Shown: piece by piece, positions 1 through 12,400 of the stretch | Numbering within the stretch: the first letter of the stretch is position 1 | How the letters are laid out: each line of letters begins with the position of its first letter | Assembly: GCA_001051155.2 (NCBI GenBank) | Contig: JYIP02000008.1 | Coordinates: forward strand, 3,084,071-3,148,070 | Reading direction: 5' to 3' | Source of the DNA: Chrysoporthe austroafricana | Taxonomy: Eukaryota > Ascomycota > Sordariomycetes > Diaporthales > Cryphonectriaceae | Length of the DNA stretch: 64,000 bases | Notes under the pieces: model-generated | The model's input: only the letters and a program-made list of their open reading frames with translations | What the model was told of the DNA's origin: nothing | Databases searched by the model: none | Translations under genes and position numbers: made by a program

Positions 1-3000
1 CCGTCGCTGCCGATGATCGCCCTATGTTTTCCACGACCCGATTTCAGATTGCTGCGCCAGACGCAGTTATCGCAGTGGGGGCTGACCGACCATCGCCAGA
101 AGAGATTGATCTTGCTCTGGTTCTCGACCGAGTGGCTAGCTACTACTTGAAAAAGTGGAAGTTTGAGATGACGGCCGGTAAATGGGTGAATGGCGACAAT
201 GTGGGCCAACAACTACGAGAAAGGGCGATGAGGCTGATAAGGAGGCTTGGTAGCGGACCAAATGTGTCCGTGATGAACAAATGGGCTGGAGATGAGCACG
301 AGCAAGTTCAGGCTCTCCTAGACAGGTACGTGAATAATGATGGGGAAAGACGACAGACTTACCAACAGTTCACTAGGTATCCGAAACAGGTTGACCTCCA
401 AATCATCAAGACTGTCGGAGAAAGTGTTTCCGCCATTCTGCGAGGTGATCCGGACATATCAGACCATAGGGAGAACGAGCTCCTCGACCGGTTATATTCC
501 GAAGGTCTCGGATGTTCTCAGTCCAACATCGTCATGGCTAGAATGGTACAACAGATTATGCATCGATATCCCCATGCCAAGGTCCTGGAGATCGGTGAGT
601 GTTGGGTCACATAAAAGGAAAAACGTCCGTACAGTTCAGTATTGCTGATACATGAAAACATCTAGATGCTCGGATGGGACATGCGACTCGGCCCATTCTG
701 TCAGCAGCTGGAAGCACGTTCTCCTCATACACCTGTACAAATACCTCTGCGGAGGCTGTCGAAAAGGCCCAGAGATCGCTTGAACCCTTGACTCAGAAGA
801 TGGTTTTCAAGTCTTTCGACCCGACAAAGGCACCGTCGTCGCAAGGCTTCGAAGATCACTCATTCGATATTATCATTGCGTCCAACGCTCTGCTAAGCGC
901 TTCACTCGACAAGCTTCTTGAGAACAGCCGTCGCATGCTGAGACCTGGTGGCTACCTCCTAGCTTCTGGTCTGTCAAATGACGACTCCATCAGCATGCAA
1001 ATGTTGTTAGGTATTCTTAATAATGCGTTTGGTGGCGACAAGGAGGATATCCCCAAGAAAAGCGTTCAGATAACGGCGACATGGCACAACGCGTTGCGCA
1101 AGTCCGGGTTCTCAGGGGTCGACACAGCTACACCAGGCGTTGGAGCAGTGTGGCCTCTCTCGGTAGTTGTCGCCCAAGCAGTTGATGACCGGGTTAGCTT
1201 CCTGCGAAGGCCTCTGTCAAAGCCTTCCATGGTGCATCTCAACGAGGTCATTATTCTTGGTGGAGCCTCTCTCCAGACATCTTGCATCGCAGAAGACCTC
1301 TGTGAGATGTTGGAGGGCATCAGCGCCAAGGTCACCATCCTCGAAGGACTGCCCATCGATGAGCATGATATACAGCCCATGACCACGTTCATCAACCTGA
1401 TCGATCTAGATGAACCAATCTTCAAGAATCTCACTGAGGAGACCATGGAGGGCCTTAAGTGTCTTTTCGAACTCGCTAGCAACGTTCTGTGGGTCACTGA
1501 GGGTGCAAGGACGAAGGAGCCATATCACAACGCGAGCATCGGGTTTGGACGTTCTATCGCATACGAAATGCCGCACTTGTCTCTCCAATACCTGGACATG
1601 GACGTTGTAGGAGATCATGCGGCCATCACCATCGCCGAGGCCATCCTCCGCCTAACTGCAATGGATCAGTGGGAAAGCCAAGGCATATCATCGCGGAGCT
1701 TATTGTGGTCCAAAGAACCCGAGCTATACGTTGAACGCGGCCGCATTCTGGTACCTCGCATTCTCCCTAACCATGATCAGAATGCAATGATCAATTCCTT
1801 GCGCCGGCCTATAACCAAAGTCGCTAATCTGCAAGATACGACGGTGTTCGTGTCTGAAGCTGCTGATGGGTCACCTATACTGGAGGAGCTGCCAGTAATA
1901 CGTCCTTCGGAACAGCTTGCTTCGATACAAGTGAGCCATTCGATGATGTCTGCTATTAGTCTGGCTGACGAAGGCTTCCTCTTTGCTGCTCTGGGCAAAG
2001 ACGTCGCAACGGGTGATACCGTGATGACTCTCAGCAATGTCAACTCGTCCAATGTTGCCTGTCTCGCAAGCGTGCCTGTGTCTGAATGCATTCCGGCGAC
2101 ACAAGCATCTACGCTCCTTGTCACCGTCGCAGGAGAGCTCTTGGCGGCCTCGTTCCTTTCCAGGCTACCTGCAAATAGCCATTTGCTTGTACATGAACCT
2201 GGAAATTTGGTTACGCTCGCCGCTGCGTTCAGGCGTCAAGCGGCCGCCAGGGGCACCCGTATCACCTTTAGCTCAGCAGCCTCAGGCGCCGCAGAGCCAG
2301 ACGCGATACACCTGAAACCTTGGAGCTCCAAGCATGCGATGGCGCAGTTCCTTCCGACGGATCTGACCCACTTCCTTGATCTGGCGAGCACGGAGGACGT
2401 CGTCAGCCCCGTCATTCGAGAGTGTCTCCCCATTCGATGCAGGCAAATGGATGTTTCCCATCTGGTCCGTCGCCAGGCCGAGATTCCACCTTCACCGATG
2501 GACTCTGAAGTTATTATCAAGGTTCTCCAAGAAGCGGTCGATCGTGCGAAGACGATTGTCCTCGACTCAAACTCAACAGTTTGCTCCCGGGCCATTTGTC
2601 CCAGTGAGATCGGTGACTGCTCAGTGCCCAAGGGCCCAATGAGTATCATCGACTGGACCTTGGACAACTTAGTCCCTGTCCAGGTGCGACCCATCCATGC
2701 AGATCGCCTGTTCTCTAGGGACAAGACCTATGTTCTTGTCGGTCTCGCAGGACAGCTCGGACAATCTATCTGCGAGTGGATGTCGCGCAACGGAGCAGGA
2801 TATGTATGCCTGACCAGTCGAAGTCCTAAGCCAGATCCGAAATGGCAGGCCTCTATGAAGAAGGCCGGCACAACGGTCAGGTTCTTTGCAATGTAAGAAT
2901 AATTGGTTCCCTTCTGTTATGACCGAGCGAGTCGGAGGAGCTAATGCGCATAAATCACAGGGACGTGACAGACGAGCAGGATGTGAGGAGGGTTGTAAAC

Positions 3001-6000
3001 GACATTAGAGCATCATGCCCGCCAATTGCTGGCGTCGCAAATGGTGCTGCAGTGTTCCACGACGCGTCGTTCACGCAAATGACGCTTGATATGATGACAA
3101 GCGTAACGAAGCCCAAGATTGACGGCACCAGGAACCTCGACAAAGTTTTTGATGACGAGAGTCTAGATTTCTTCATCGTCTTCTCGTCTCTCACCTCTGT
3201 GATTGGTAACAGTGGGCAGTCTAACTACACGGCAGCGAACGCCTACATGGCCGGCTTGGTAAGTTGAACCCGGAGAACAGAGGGTGGTCAAGGTTAAGCA
3301 ATGGCTAATCAGTATTCCTCTTCCTCTAGGTGGGCCAGCGGAACAGGCGTGGTCTCGCCGGCACGTGCCTCGACATTGGACGGGTCGCCGGGATTGGCTT
3401 CATGGAACGGGCGGGCGACACCGCGCGGGAGCAGCTCATCAGGTACGGTTTCATGGCCATTTCTGAGACGGACCTCCATCAGCTGTTCGCCCAAGGCATC
3501 CTTGCTGGTGCGCCCAACTCGGGGCTGAATCCAATCGTCACCACGGGGTGCAGGACGGTGCGCTCTGACGAGGAACCACGAGTGCAGTGGTTTGATGACC
3601 CTCGCTTTTCACACAAAGTCATGATCGAGGCGCACGACACGGACAACAGAATAGCTGGACAGAGGAGCGCCCTTCCTGCCCGCGAACAGCTTGCAGCTGC
3701 GACTTCAAAGGACGAGGTGCTGCAGATTCTTGAAGACTGTTTCGCCGCCAAGTTGGCAGTCATCTCACGACTGGATGAGGCACAGGTTGGCCACGATGTG
3801 CCCCTTTCTGAGCTCGGAATCGACTCCTTGGTTGCAGTCGAAGTCCGCAGCTGGTTTCTGAAGGAGGTCAAGGTTGACATGCCCGTCCTGAAGGTGCTCG
3901 GAGGTGGTTCCGTCACCGACCTTTGCCAACAAGCAGTGGACAAACTGCCACAAGACCTCCTTCCAAATGTTGGCAAGCCAAAGTCATCAATATTGGTGAC
4001 AGCAGAGACCAAGACTCCCTTTTCGGAGCACAAGCCAACCCCAGCGCCAACAACCCCGTCGAGATCTCCAGCCAAGTTCAAGTCAGAATCTAGTAGTGAA
4101 AGCTCCCCATCCCAGGCCTCGTCTGGAAGAGCGTCGCCAAAGAGTCCACCATCTGATGTGAATACTCCTGTATCGTCTCTGTCGCGGGAGACGAGCGTCA
4201 GTACCGACCTCGGCAAGCTGACTTCAAATACATTCTTCAAGGAGCCGCAGACAGAAGTTTCTCCCAAATCGGCGAGCGTAAGGAGAGAGCTCGTCTCCTT
4301 CCCACAGTCCCGCTTCTGGTTCCTGCAACACCTAATCCAAGACCAGACCACGTTCAACGTTACATTCTACTACCACATCACTGGAGGTCTGAGAGTCGGC
4401 GATCTCGAAAGGGCCGTGCGTCTCGTCACCAACAGACACGAGTCCCTGAGGACTGCCTTTGTGGCGGACGACAAGGAAGCAGACGTGGCCTGGCAAGAAG
4501 TCCTCCCTCGCTCTCTCATCCGGTTAGAGCGACAGCAGATAGACCGTATCGAGGATGTTCAAGCCGCATATGCCGCCATGAAAGCCATCCCCTTCAACCT
4601 TGCAAGTGGCAACTTGCTGCGGATGATTCTGCTGGTTCTGTCTCCCACCGAGCATTATCTCCTGGTCAACTACCACCACATTCTGATGGACGGCGTCAGC
4701 CTCCAGAATTTTCTGGCTGATCTTGAGAAGGCCTACCAGAGGCAGTCTCTCGGTCCTTCGCCATACCAGCTACCAGACCTAGCAAGAAGCCAGCGTACTG
4801 CCTTTGAGAATGGGGACATGGATGAGGAGATTGCGTATTGGAGGAAGGTGTTCCCAGATGGACACCCTGTGCTACCACTTCTACCAATGGCTCAGGTCAG
4901 CGCCCGTCTGCCCATGAGCCGCTTCCAGGTAAATCAGGTCGAAGCTAGGCTCAGCTCCGATCTGATGGCGCGGATCAGGGAGACATCAAGGGCACATCGC
5001 TCGACAACCTTTCACATCTACCTAGCGGTATTTAAGGCAATGCTTTTCCGCTTTACAGATGCTGAAGACCTGACAATTGGTATTGCTGATGCCAACAGGA
5101 ACGATAGTGACACCATGGGCACTATTGGGCTGATCCTCAACCTCCTCGCGCTGCGCTTCAAGCGCGACCTTGGTCAGCCTTTCGGTAACTGCGTGGTTGA
5201 GGCGCGGAATACGGCCTACGAGGCCCTCGCCCATTCGCGTGTGCCTTTCGATGTTCTCCTGACGGAACTCAATGTCCCCCGGTCAGCCTCGTACAGCCCC
5301 TTCTTCCAAGCCTTCTTCGACTATCGCCAGGGACAACAGGAGGTCTTGCAATTTGCCAACACCGAGTGGGAGTTCCTTGAGCTGCACCCGGGACAGACCG
5401 CGTACGACATGACGCTTGACATTACAGACAGTCCAGATAGTGCTCGCATCTTGTTCCGGACCCAAGCTGCTCTCTATGACACGACTGCGGCACAGTTGCT
5501 TCTAAATACTTATGTTCACCTGCTTGAGACTTTCGTCAGCGACACGTCGTTGCAGCTGCAGGACCCGCCGTTGTTTAGTGGCAAGGAGCTGAGACGTGCC
5601 CTTGATGTAGGGCGAGGTTGGGATCTGATGTCCTCCTGGCCCGGCGGAACACTACCTCACAGGATTGATCAGGTTGCCCAAGAAAATAGTGACAACGTCG
5701 CTCTCAAAGATGGTCATGGTAGGGTGCTCTCCTACGCCACCATGACAGATCGAATTCAGGCCATAGCCGAGGCCATGCAGCAGTCTGGCGTTGTCGCCGG
5801 GTCTAGGGTCCTCGTTTTTGAGGACGCGACAGCGGACTGGCCCTGTTCGATGCTTGCCATCATGCGTCTCGGTGGTGTCTACATCCCACTCGATCTCCGC
5901 AATCCCCTGCCGCGGCTAGCAGACGTTGCCGCGGCGTGTGAGCCGGCAGTAGTCTTAGTCGATGACAGCACTGCCAGCAATGCCCCGGAGGTGAACGTCA

Positions 6001-8540
6001 CCGGCGCCAAGGTCGTCAACGTCTCCAATATTGACACCAAACCTTCAGCCCCTATATCCAACGCTGCACATCCAGATGCTGTGGCTGCGATCCTCTTTAC
6101 TAGCGGCTCCACTGGCAAACCCAAGGGAATTATCGTCAAACACTCGGGCCTCCGCAATGAAATTGAAGGGTATGTAACCCAATGGGGCCACAAGGCGGAA
6201 CGCGTCCTCCAGCAGAGCGCTTTCACATTCAACCACTCGTCTGATCAGATGTATACGGGTCTGGTGAACGGCGGCTTGGTCTATATCGTTCCCTGGAGCA
6301 AACGCGGCGATCCTATCGAGGTAACGAAGATTATCCGAGATGAAGGCATTACGTATACCAAGGCTACCCCCGCAGAATACTCTCTCTGGCTCGATTACGG
6401 CCGTTACAACCTGAAGCAGGCCTCCCAGTGGCGCTTCGCCTTTGGTGGCGGTGAGCCCCTAGCGGATACCCTCATCAAAGAAATCGCGTCGCTGGAGCTG
6501 CCCAGGCTCCGTTTCTTCAATTCGTACGGGCCTACCGAGATCTCCATCTCCTCGACTAAGATGGAAGTTCCGTATCGCGAGAAGTCGTTCCCGCACCGAA
6601 TTCCCTGCGGATACTCTCTTCCCAACTATGTTGCCTATATCCTCGACGGAGACCGCAATCCTCTCCCCGTCGGCATGCCTGGCGAGTTGTGGATCGGCGG
6701 CGCCGGTGTTTCCCTGGGCTACTTGAATAACAAGGAGCTTACAAACCAGCACTTTCTGCCCAACCCGTACGCGCCTCCCGAGTACGTCGCACAGGGGTGG
6801 ACCAGCATGTACCGTACGGGGGACATCGCCCACTTACAGGAGGATGGGGCAATGGTGTTCCATAATCGCGTCGCGGGAGACACGCAAGTGAAGATCCGCG
6901 GGCTGCGGATCGAGCTTGGGGATATCGAGAGCAATATGGTCCGGGCGGCCGGTGGGGCACTGAAGGAAGCTATCGTCACGCTGCGAGAGGGCGATCCGGA
7001 GTTCCTGGTGTCGCATGTCGTTTTTGCGCCGCAGCACGGTATTGCCGATACCGAAGCCTTCCTCCGCCAGTTGCTAAGGGACCTTCCAATTCCTCAGTAC
7101 ATGGTCCCAGTTGTGGCCATCCCTTTGGACCGCATGCCGCTGAACAACCACTCCAAAGTTGACCGAAAGGCACTCAAAGCCATGTCGCTGCCGGAACGCA
7201 TCAAGACTGGTGACGAGGAGGAGGCTGGAGAAGAGGAGGAGGGTGAGCTTTCTGAAACCATGATCCAGCTCAAGCGACTGTGGGAGCAGGCACTGCGGAC
7301 CAAGGAGACCGGGCTCACCGTCACGCCGTCGACCGACTTCTTCACCATCGGCGGAAACTCACTGCTCGTCGTGAGACTGCAGGCTCGCATCCGCCAGATC
7401 TTCAACGTCACGGTGCGCCTTGTCGACCTCCTCGGCGCAAGCACCCTCAGCGAGATGGCACAGCTCCTCGAGCAGAGCCCCAATGTCGGCAGCATCGACT
7501 GGGAAGAACAGACTGCCCTCGGTGATGTCACCATACCAGGCGGCATCCCTAGCCCCAGCAACATGATCAGGCAGACCGAAAAGGTCGTCCTCGTTACCGG
7601 TGCGGGCGGCTTCTTGGGGAAACATATTCTAGCCCAGCTGGTCGCCAGCCCTTCCATCGCCCGGGTTCACTGCATCGGTCTGCGGGACAAGCCCGCAGGC
7701 CATCCCCGCGAGCTAACAATGCTAGCCTCACCCTCTCCCAAAATCACCATACACCGCGGTGACCTCTCAACTCCGTGGCTCGGGCTGGGCTCCGAAGCTG
7801 CGTTTGCGGCGCTCGCCGGCGAGGTAGACGCCATTCTGCACCTAGCGGCGGTGAGGTCCTTCTGGGACAACTACCATATCCTGCGGCCTAGCAACGTCGA
7901 GCCGACGCGGCAGCTGGTGCAGCTGGCGGCCGCACGCCGCGTGCCCGTGCACTACGTCTCCAGCGCCGGGGTGATGGGAGACGAGACCACGACTGCCGCA
8001 TCGGCAGACACATACGTCCCGGCCATCGATGGCTCGGACGGCTACGTGGCGAGCCGCTGGGTGTGCGAGCGGTTGTTGGAGAAGGCTTCACGGGATCTGG
8101 GGTTGCCGGTGTCCATCAACCGCTTCGTGCCGGCACGGGCGCCGCCGGCCCGCGGCGTCGTAGAAACGGCACTGGAGCACTTTGCTGGACTTGTGGACGC
8201 GGTGGGTGCGCTGCCTGAGGCGGGCGGGGTCGTTAGGGGCTCGTTTGATATGATGCCTGTTGACGAGGCGGCGGATAGGCTTGCACGGCTGCTGGTGTCA
8301 TCATCACCACCTGGGGAGGTCCATTTTACGCACCACGAGAGTCCGGTGCGAATCGATGTCGCGGAGATGGTAGCCTCGTTGGAGGGGCGGCAGGGGACGG
8401 TGACCAAGAAAATCCCGGTTCTCAAGTTTATCGGGCGTATGAAGGCTTTGGGCCTGGAGTATTTTGTAACATCACAAGCTTTGCAGATGAGTGGTTCTTC
8501 CCGGGAAGGGGTAAATGCAGTTTTGGAGTCGCGGAGGTAG
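1..8540 (+). CDS. PKS-NRPS hybrid synthetase, 5' end outside window
   Basis: Iterative highly reducing polyketide synthase fused to one NRPS module; it condenses the polyketide with an amino acid and releases it through a terminal reductase-like domain. Exons 3-594, 666-2892, 2961-3258 and 3330-8540 join in frame (introns of 68-71 nt), giving 2775 visible residues; KS, AT and DH lie upstream of the window. Domains by nucleotide: cMT ~100-1130, pseudo-KR ~1170-1790, non-catalytic ER ~1830-2390, KR ~2700-3260 ([19 protein letters not shown]), ACP with GIDSL ~3825, Ser/Pro-rich linker ~3985-4260, C with HHILMDG ~4677, A ~5650-7180 ([22 protein letters not shown]), acidic linker ~7200-7260, T with GGNSL ~7350, R ~7580-8530 (TGAGGFLG). 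Oddities: the cMT lacks its SAM and catalytic motifs, the A domain has Asn for the amino-anchoring Asp, and the R domain has YxxxR instead of YxxxK. Splicing and domain order are clear; the product is unknown. Confidence 0.96.
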
Positions 8541-9467
8541 TATTTACTGGCGTTCAGTTACTTAGGCCTAGGTGATGCTATACAAATCGAATAGATCAAA
8601 TTGTTCAATTCAAGGGAAGAGCGGCAAATTGATCATAACCAATCGATCGTAGCCGCTGTACTCAAGAATGCTATCCTCATCTACTTATAACCAGATCAGG
8701 TTGAACCTACTTCTACTATTCCAAAGGGCTAAGCAAGTAATTGATGGACTTTGGAGCGAACGTTCTAAGCCACTCAGACTCTTCATAGAAGTTTCTCAAA
8801 GATAGAGGGTAATATACTATCCAAGTTGGTAGTTGCCCACGTGGCTGGTGCTGTATACTTAGCCAGTATATCGCCTGCACCCGGTCGCAATGCGTACGGG
8901 CGTATACCTTACAAACTAAAAAGGTTTCCTTACTCCACCCATATCAAATTCTATATCAAGCACTAGGCGAAAAGGCTGAGTCTCCGCATTTTATTATAAA
9001 ACCGCCGAATTGCTGATTTGTAAAAGGCATGATCTCGGTTTGAATTTTTTTTTCCCCTCGTTTAGTTGTTGGTCTAGGTTTCTAAAGCTTATAGCATGGC
9101 AGATATGACCACAGTGCAGCTAGACCGGTCTGCTACCTCGAAGCGGAGGGCGTTTGAAATAAGCACCTTCGCTGGGAACCTAGACAATGCAAATCTACGC
9201 CAGCGCCAATAGAATTTCAATCCGTCCCAACGAGTAAAAGCAGTCGTAGTGAGGAAGAATATTGGGGGGGGGGGATGCCGCGTGGTCTTCTTTCTTCCTT
9301 TTTCCTTTCCCCCCCCTTTCTCGCTCTCTTAAATTCTTATCTCTCTCTTTGCGCTTTCACTCCTTTTTTACTTCCCCTTGACTAAAACAATTGCCTTCAT
9401 CGTACAAGTCTACCGTTATGCAATATGCGACATGAGAGATGTGCAAAAGTAATCCGTAAAATTCGAC
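8541..9467. other. Tail-to-tail intergenic region
   Basis: The 3' ends of the two megasynthase genes converge here. I see no open frame with coding character. A run of ten G at about 9265 and pyrimidine tracts at about 9285-9375 are the only marked composition features. It presumably holds both 3' UTRs and polyadenylation signals; none can be placed securely. Confidence 0.7.
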
Positions 9468-12400
9468 TCACAATTCTACAACGTCAGCTACTTTACTATT
9501 CAAATTTCCACCGAGGTTCGTGACAGTGTGGACGATCTCGGCGATTTCGTCCGCAATCCTGTTGGCCGCCTGGGCATCGAAGAGGGACCCATCGTAGGAC
9601 AACTTTAGGGTGAACGTCTTGCCAGGGGCCTTGTGCACTTCAACGGCTAGTGCGTATGGCATTGGCATGCGCACTTTGCACTTGGCCATGATCAGCCACC
9701 TAAAATCGGCCTCCGGATCGTTCTCGGGGGCTGGGTCGAACGGCTGGAAGAGGAACAGCACCCTGTTGCCCACCTTGGCGCGTTCCAGCCCTGCCGCTCG
9801 GTAGATGGCGTCGAGCCCGACGTCGCCGTGGTCGGTCATGGCCCAGAAGTCGTCCTGCGTGCGGCCTAGGAATGCTGCCATTGGCTCTGCTGGGTCTACC
9901 TTCGCACGCACTGGCAGGAAGTTAGCTACCGTGCCATTGATCGTCTGTGGCTCCGGTAGCGCCACGTTGCGGCCCGTGAGCAGGTAGTCGAACCCCAAGT
10001 CGCGGCTGGCTGTCGTGCGTGCGAGCCACAACTGGAACGCTCCCTGGAAGACGATGGACGGCGTTATGCCAAGCCCTCTGGCCGTATTATCGATGCCATC
10101 CGTCGAAAGGGGCCTCTTGACAACGCCGGTGGTACGTGGTGCTGGAGCCGTCGCCCAGGGGGCACGGGTAAGGCGGCTGGTGTTGTCCCAACCCTCCAGC
10201 TTACTCGTCCAGTACTTGAGGGACTTCGACTTGTCGGCCTTGAATATATGGAAGGCAAAGTCCTTGAACTCGGTGTGCCGCGGGACTGAGCGACCGCGGA
10301 GGATCGCACTGAAGTGGTCGTCGAAGATGCGAAGTAGCGTGCCGTCATATACCGCATGGTCCATCTTGGTTACCAGATCCCACGACCCATCGGGGTATGT
10401 GAGAATCACATACCGGATAAACGGCTCTCCGAAGACGAACCTCTGGTTCCAGGTGGCCTGGATGATGGCAGCGGCTTCGGCCTCATTGCGGCAGCTCACT
10501 CGTTCCAACTGCAATTGCGACCTCTGAAGCACCAGTCCGACCCAGTCTGACTCGGACACTTGCAGCCAGGAGGTACGGAGAATATCATTCGCTCTGGTAA
10601 GCTCGGTCGTTGATATGATCCAGCGCTCTTGATCAACCTCGGCCGACATTCTTCTCACCGTCTGCAGCACCCAAAGTTGGTCCTCGCGACTCCCTTGCTT
10701 CAGGAACTCAGCCTGTCCTGGCGGGCAAGGATAAACTGGAACAAGGGAAAGGTCATTAGTGTCCTCGTCCTCACATCGTCCGTGCTGGGCGTGCGTGCGG
10801 CTTACCATAGTCTACATCCAACTCCCAGTCCAATCCGGCGGCTGCCGCTAGGTCTCTCGTTGACTGGGAGACTTCGAACGATGGCATGGTACGCAGATCG
10901 CTATGCTCAATCACGGTCATCTTGTTGGCGAGATCCTTGAGTCTCGGGAACTTGAGGATACTGGGAACGCCCAAGGAGAAACCTGCTTGACGGGCCATAC
11001 TCGCCAGACTGATCGCAGAGATCGAGTCACCACCCAGGGACAAGAAATTGGCTTCCCGTCCTATCTGGGCAGTAGAGATGCTGAAGATCTCTGCCCACAT
11101 GACTTCAAGAGTCTTCTCAATAGGTGTTTCGGTTGGCACGATCTCATAATCTTCGCCAGCTGTCTCGAGAACATAAGCAGACACCGTCATAACGTCAAGC
11201 TCTTCAGCCATTTTTTGGAGCGCTTTCCGATCCGCCTTGTGGGACGGCAGCATGGGGAGGCTGCTCATGGGAATGACGACCTTAGGAAACATGTAAGTCG
11301 CCAGCGAGTCAAGCCGCTCCCGCAGCGCGAGCAAATTGTGCCGGTGCTTCTCCGCTGGCTCGATGGCCGGAGCTCCTGATCTGCTGTCCGTCCTGGACAT
11401 ATCTTCTGCCGCAGCCGATGTTTCAAAGATGCAGAAAGCGACCAGCTGTGATTTGTCGTGAACGTTGGCGAGCAAGACGACCGCATCCTTGGCGATCCCG
11501 GACCGCCGCATCGTGGCTTCCACCTCACCGAGCTCAACGCGGTGCCCGTGGATCTTGATTTGATTGTCCTTGCGACCTAGGCATTCGATGTCACCGCCGG
11601 GCAGCCAGCGTGCCAGATCTCCAGTGCGGTACATGCGCACTCCAAGCTCTTTCGAGTACACGAACGCCGCGGCCGTCAGGTCATCACGGCCGACGTAGCC
11701 GTCGGCGACTTGCGGGCCGGCGATGCACAACTCGCCGACCGCGCCGTAGGGACGGAGAGCGTCGCCATCGGGGTCCACAATGAAGGCCATGACGGTGGGG
11801 TACGGCCGGCCGATGTTGGCCGCTAGGCCGCAGCCGAGCTGCACCTCCTTGGAGCATACAATCATAGACGTCTCGGTGGGACCGTACGAGTTGAGGAGGC
11901 GGCATGCGGGCCTCCAGGTGTCGATCACACTCTGCGGCAGTTGCTCGCCGGCAAGGATGAGCGTCTCCAAGCCGGGCACGTCGTCTGGTCGCAGCAGGCT
12001 CGCGACAGTAGGCGTGAGTACGGCCTGGCGCACGCGCATGCGGTTGATGCAGCCCGCCATGTCCGATAGCAGCCTGTCCATCGGTGCTATGCACAGCGTG
12101 CCGCCGGTGCTGAGTGTGTTGAAAATGTCCAGCACCGAAACGTCGAAAACATAGTTGGCCATTTGCAACGCCCGCCATTCGGACTTGAACCGGCCCTCCA
12201 CAATAGTGCCGCTCTGGACAGCGGCGGCGGCGGCGCGGTGTGGGACCTTGATACCCTTCGGCTGGCCTGTGCTACCGGAGGTGTAGATGATGTACGCGTG
12301 ATGATCGGGCGTCACGGTGACCACTGGCGACTCGTGCTGCTCGACTGGTTGGACCTGCTCGACCACCATGATCTCGATATCTGGCACGTGCAAGGCAAAG

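Noticed and set aside
1066..1497. 143-codon minus-strand ORF inside the PKS
   Set aside because: Shadow of the real plus-strand coding frame; no family likeness.
3479..4357. 292-codon minus-strand ORF over the ACP and linker
   Set aside because: Antisense shadow of the Ser/Pro-rich and ACP coding region; the plus frame has clear domains.
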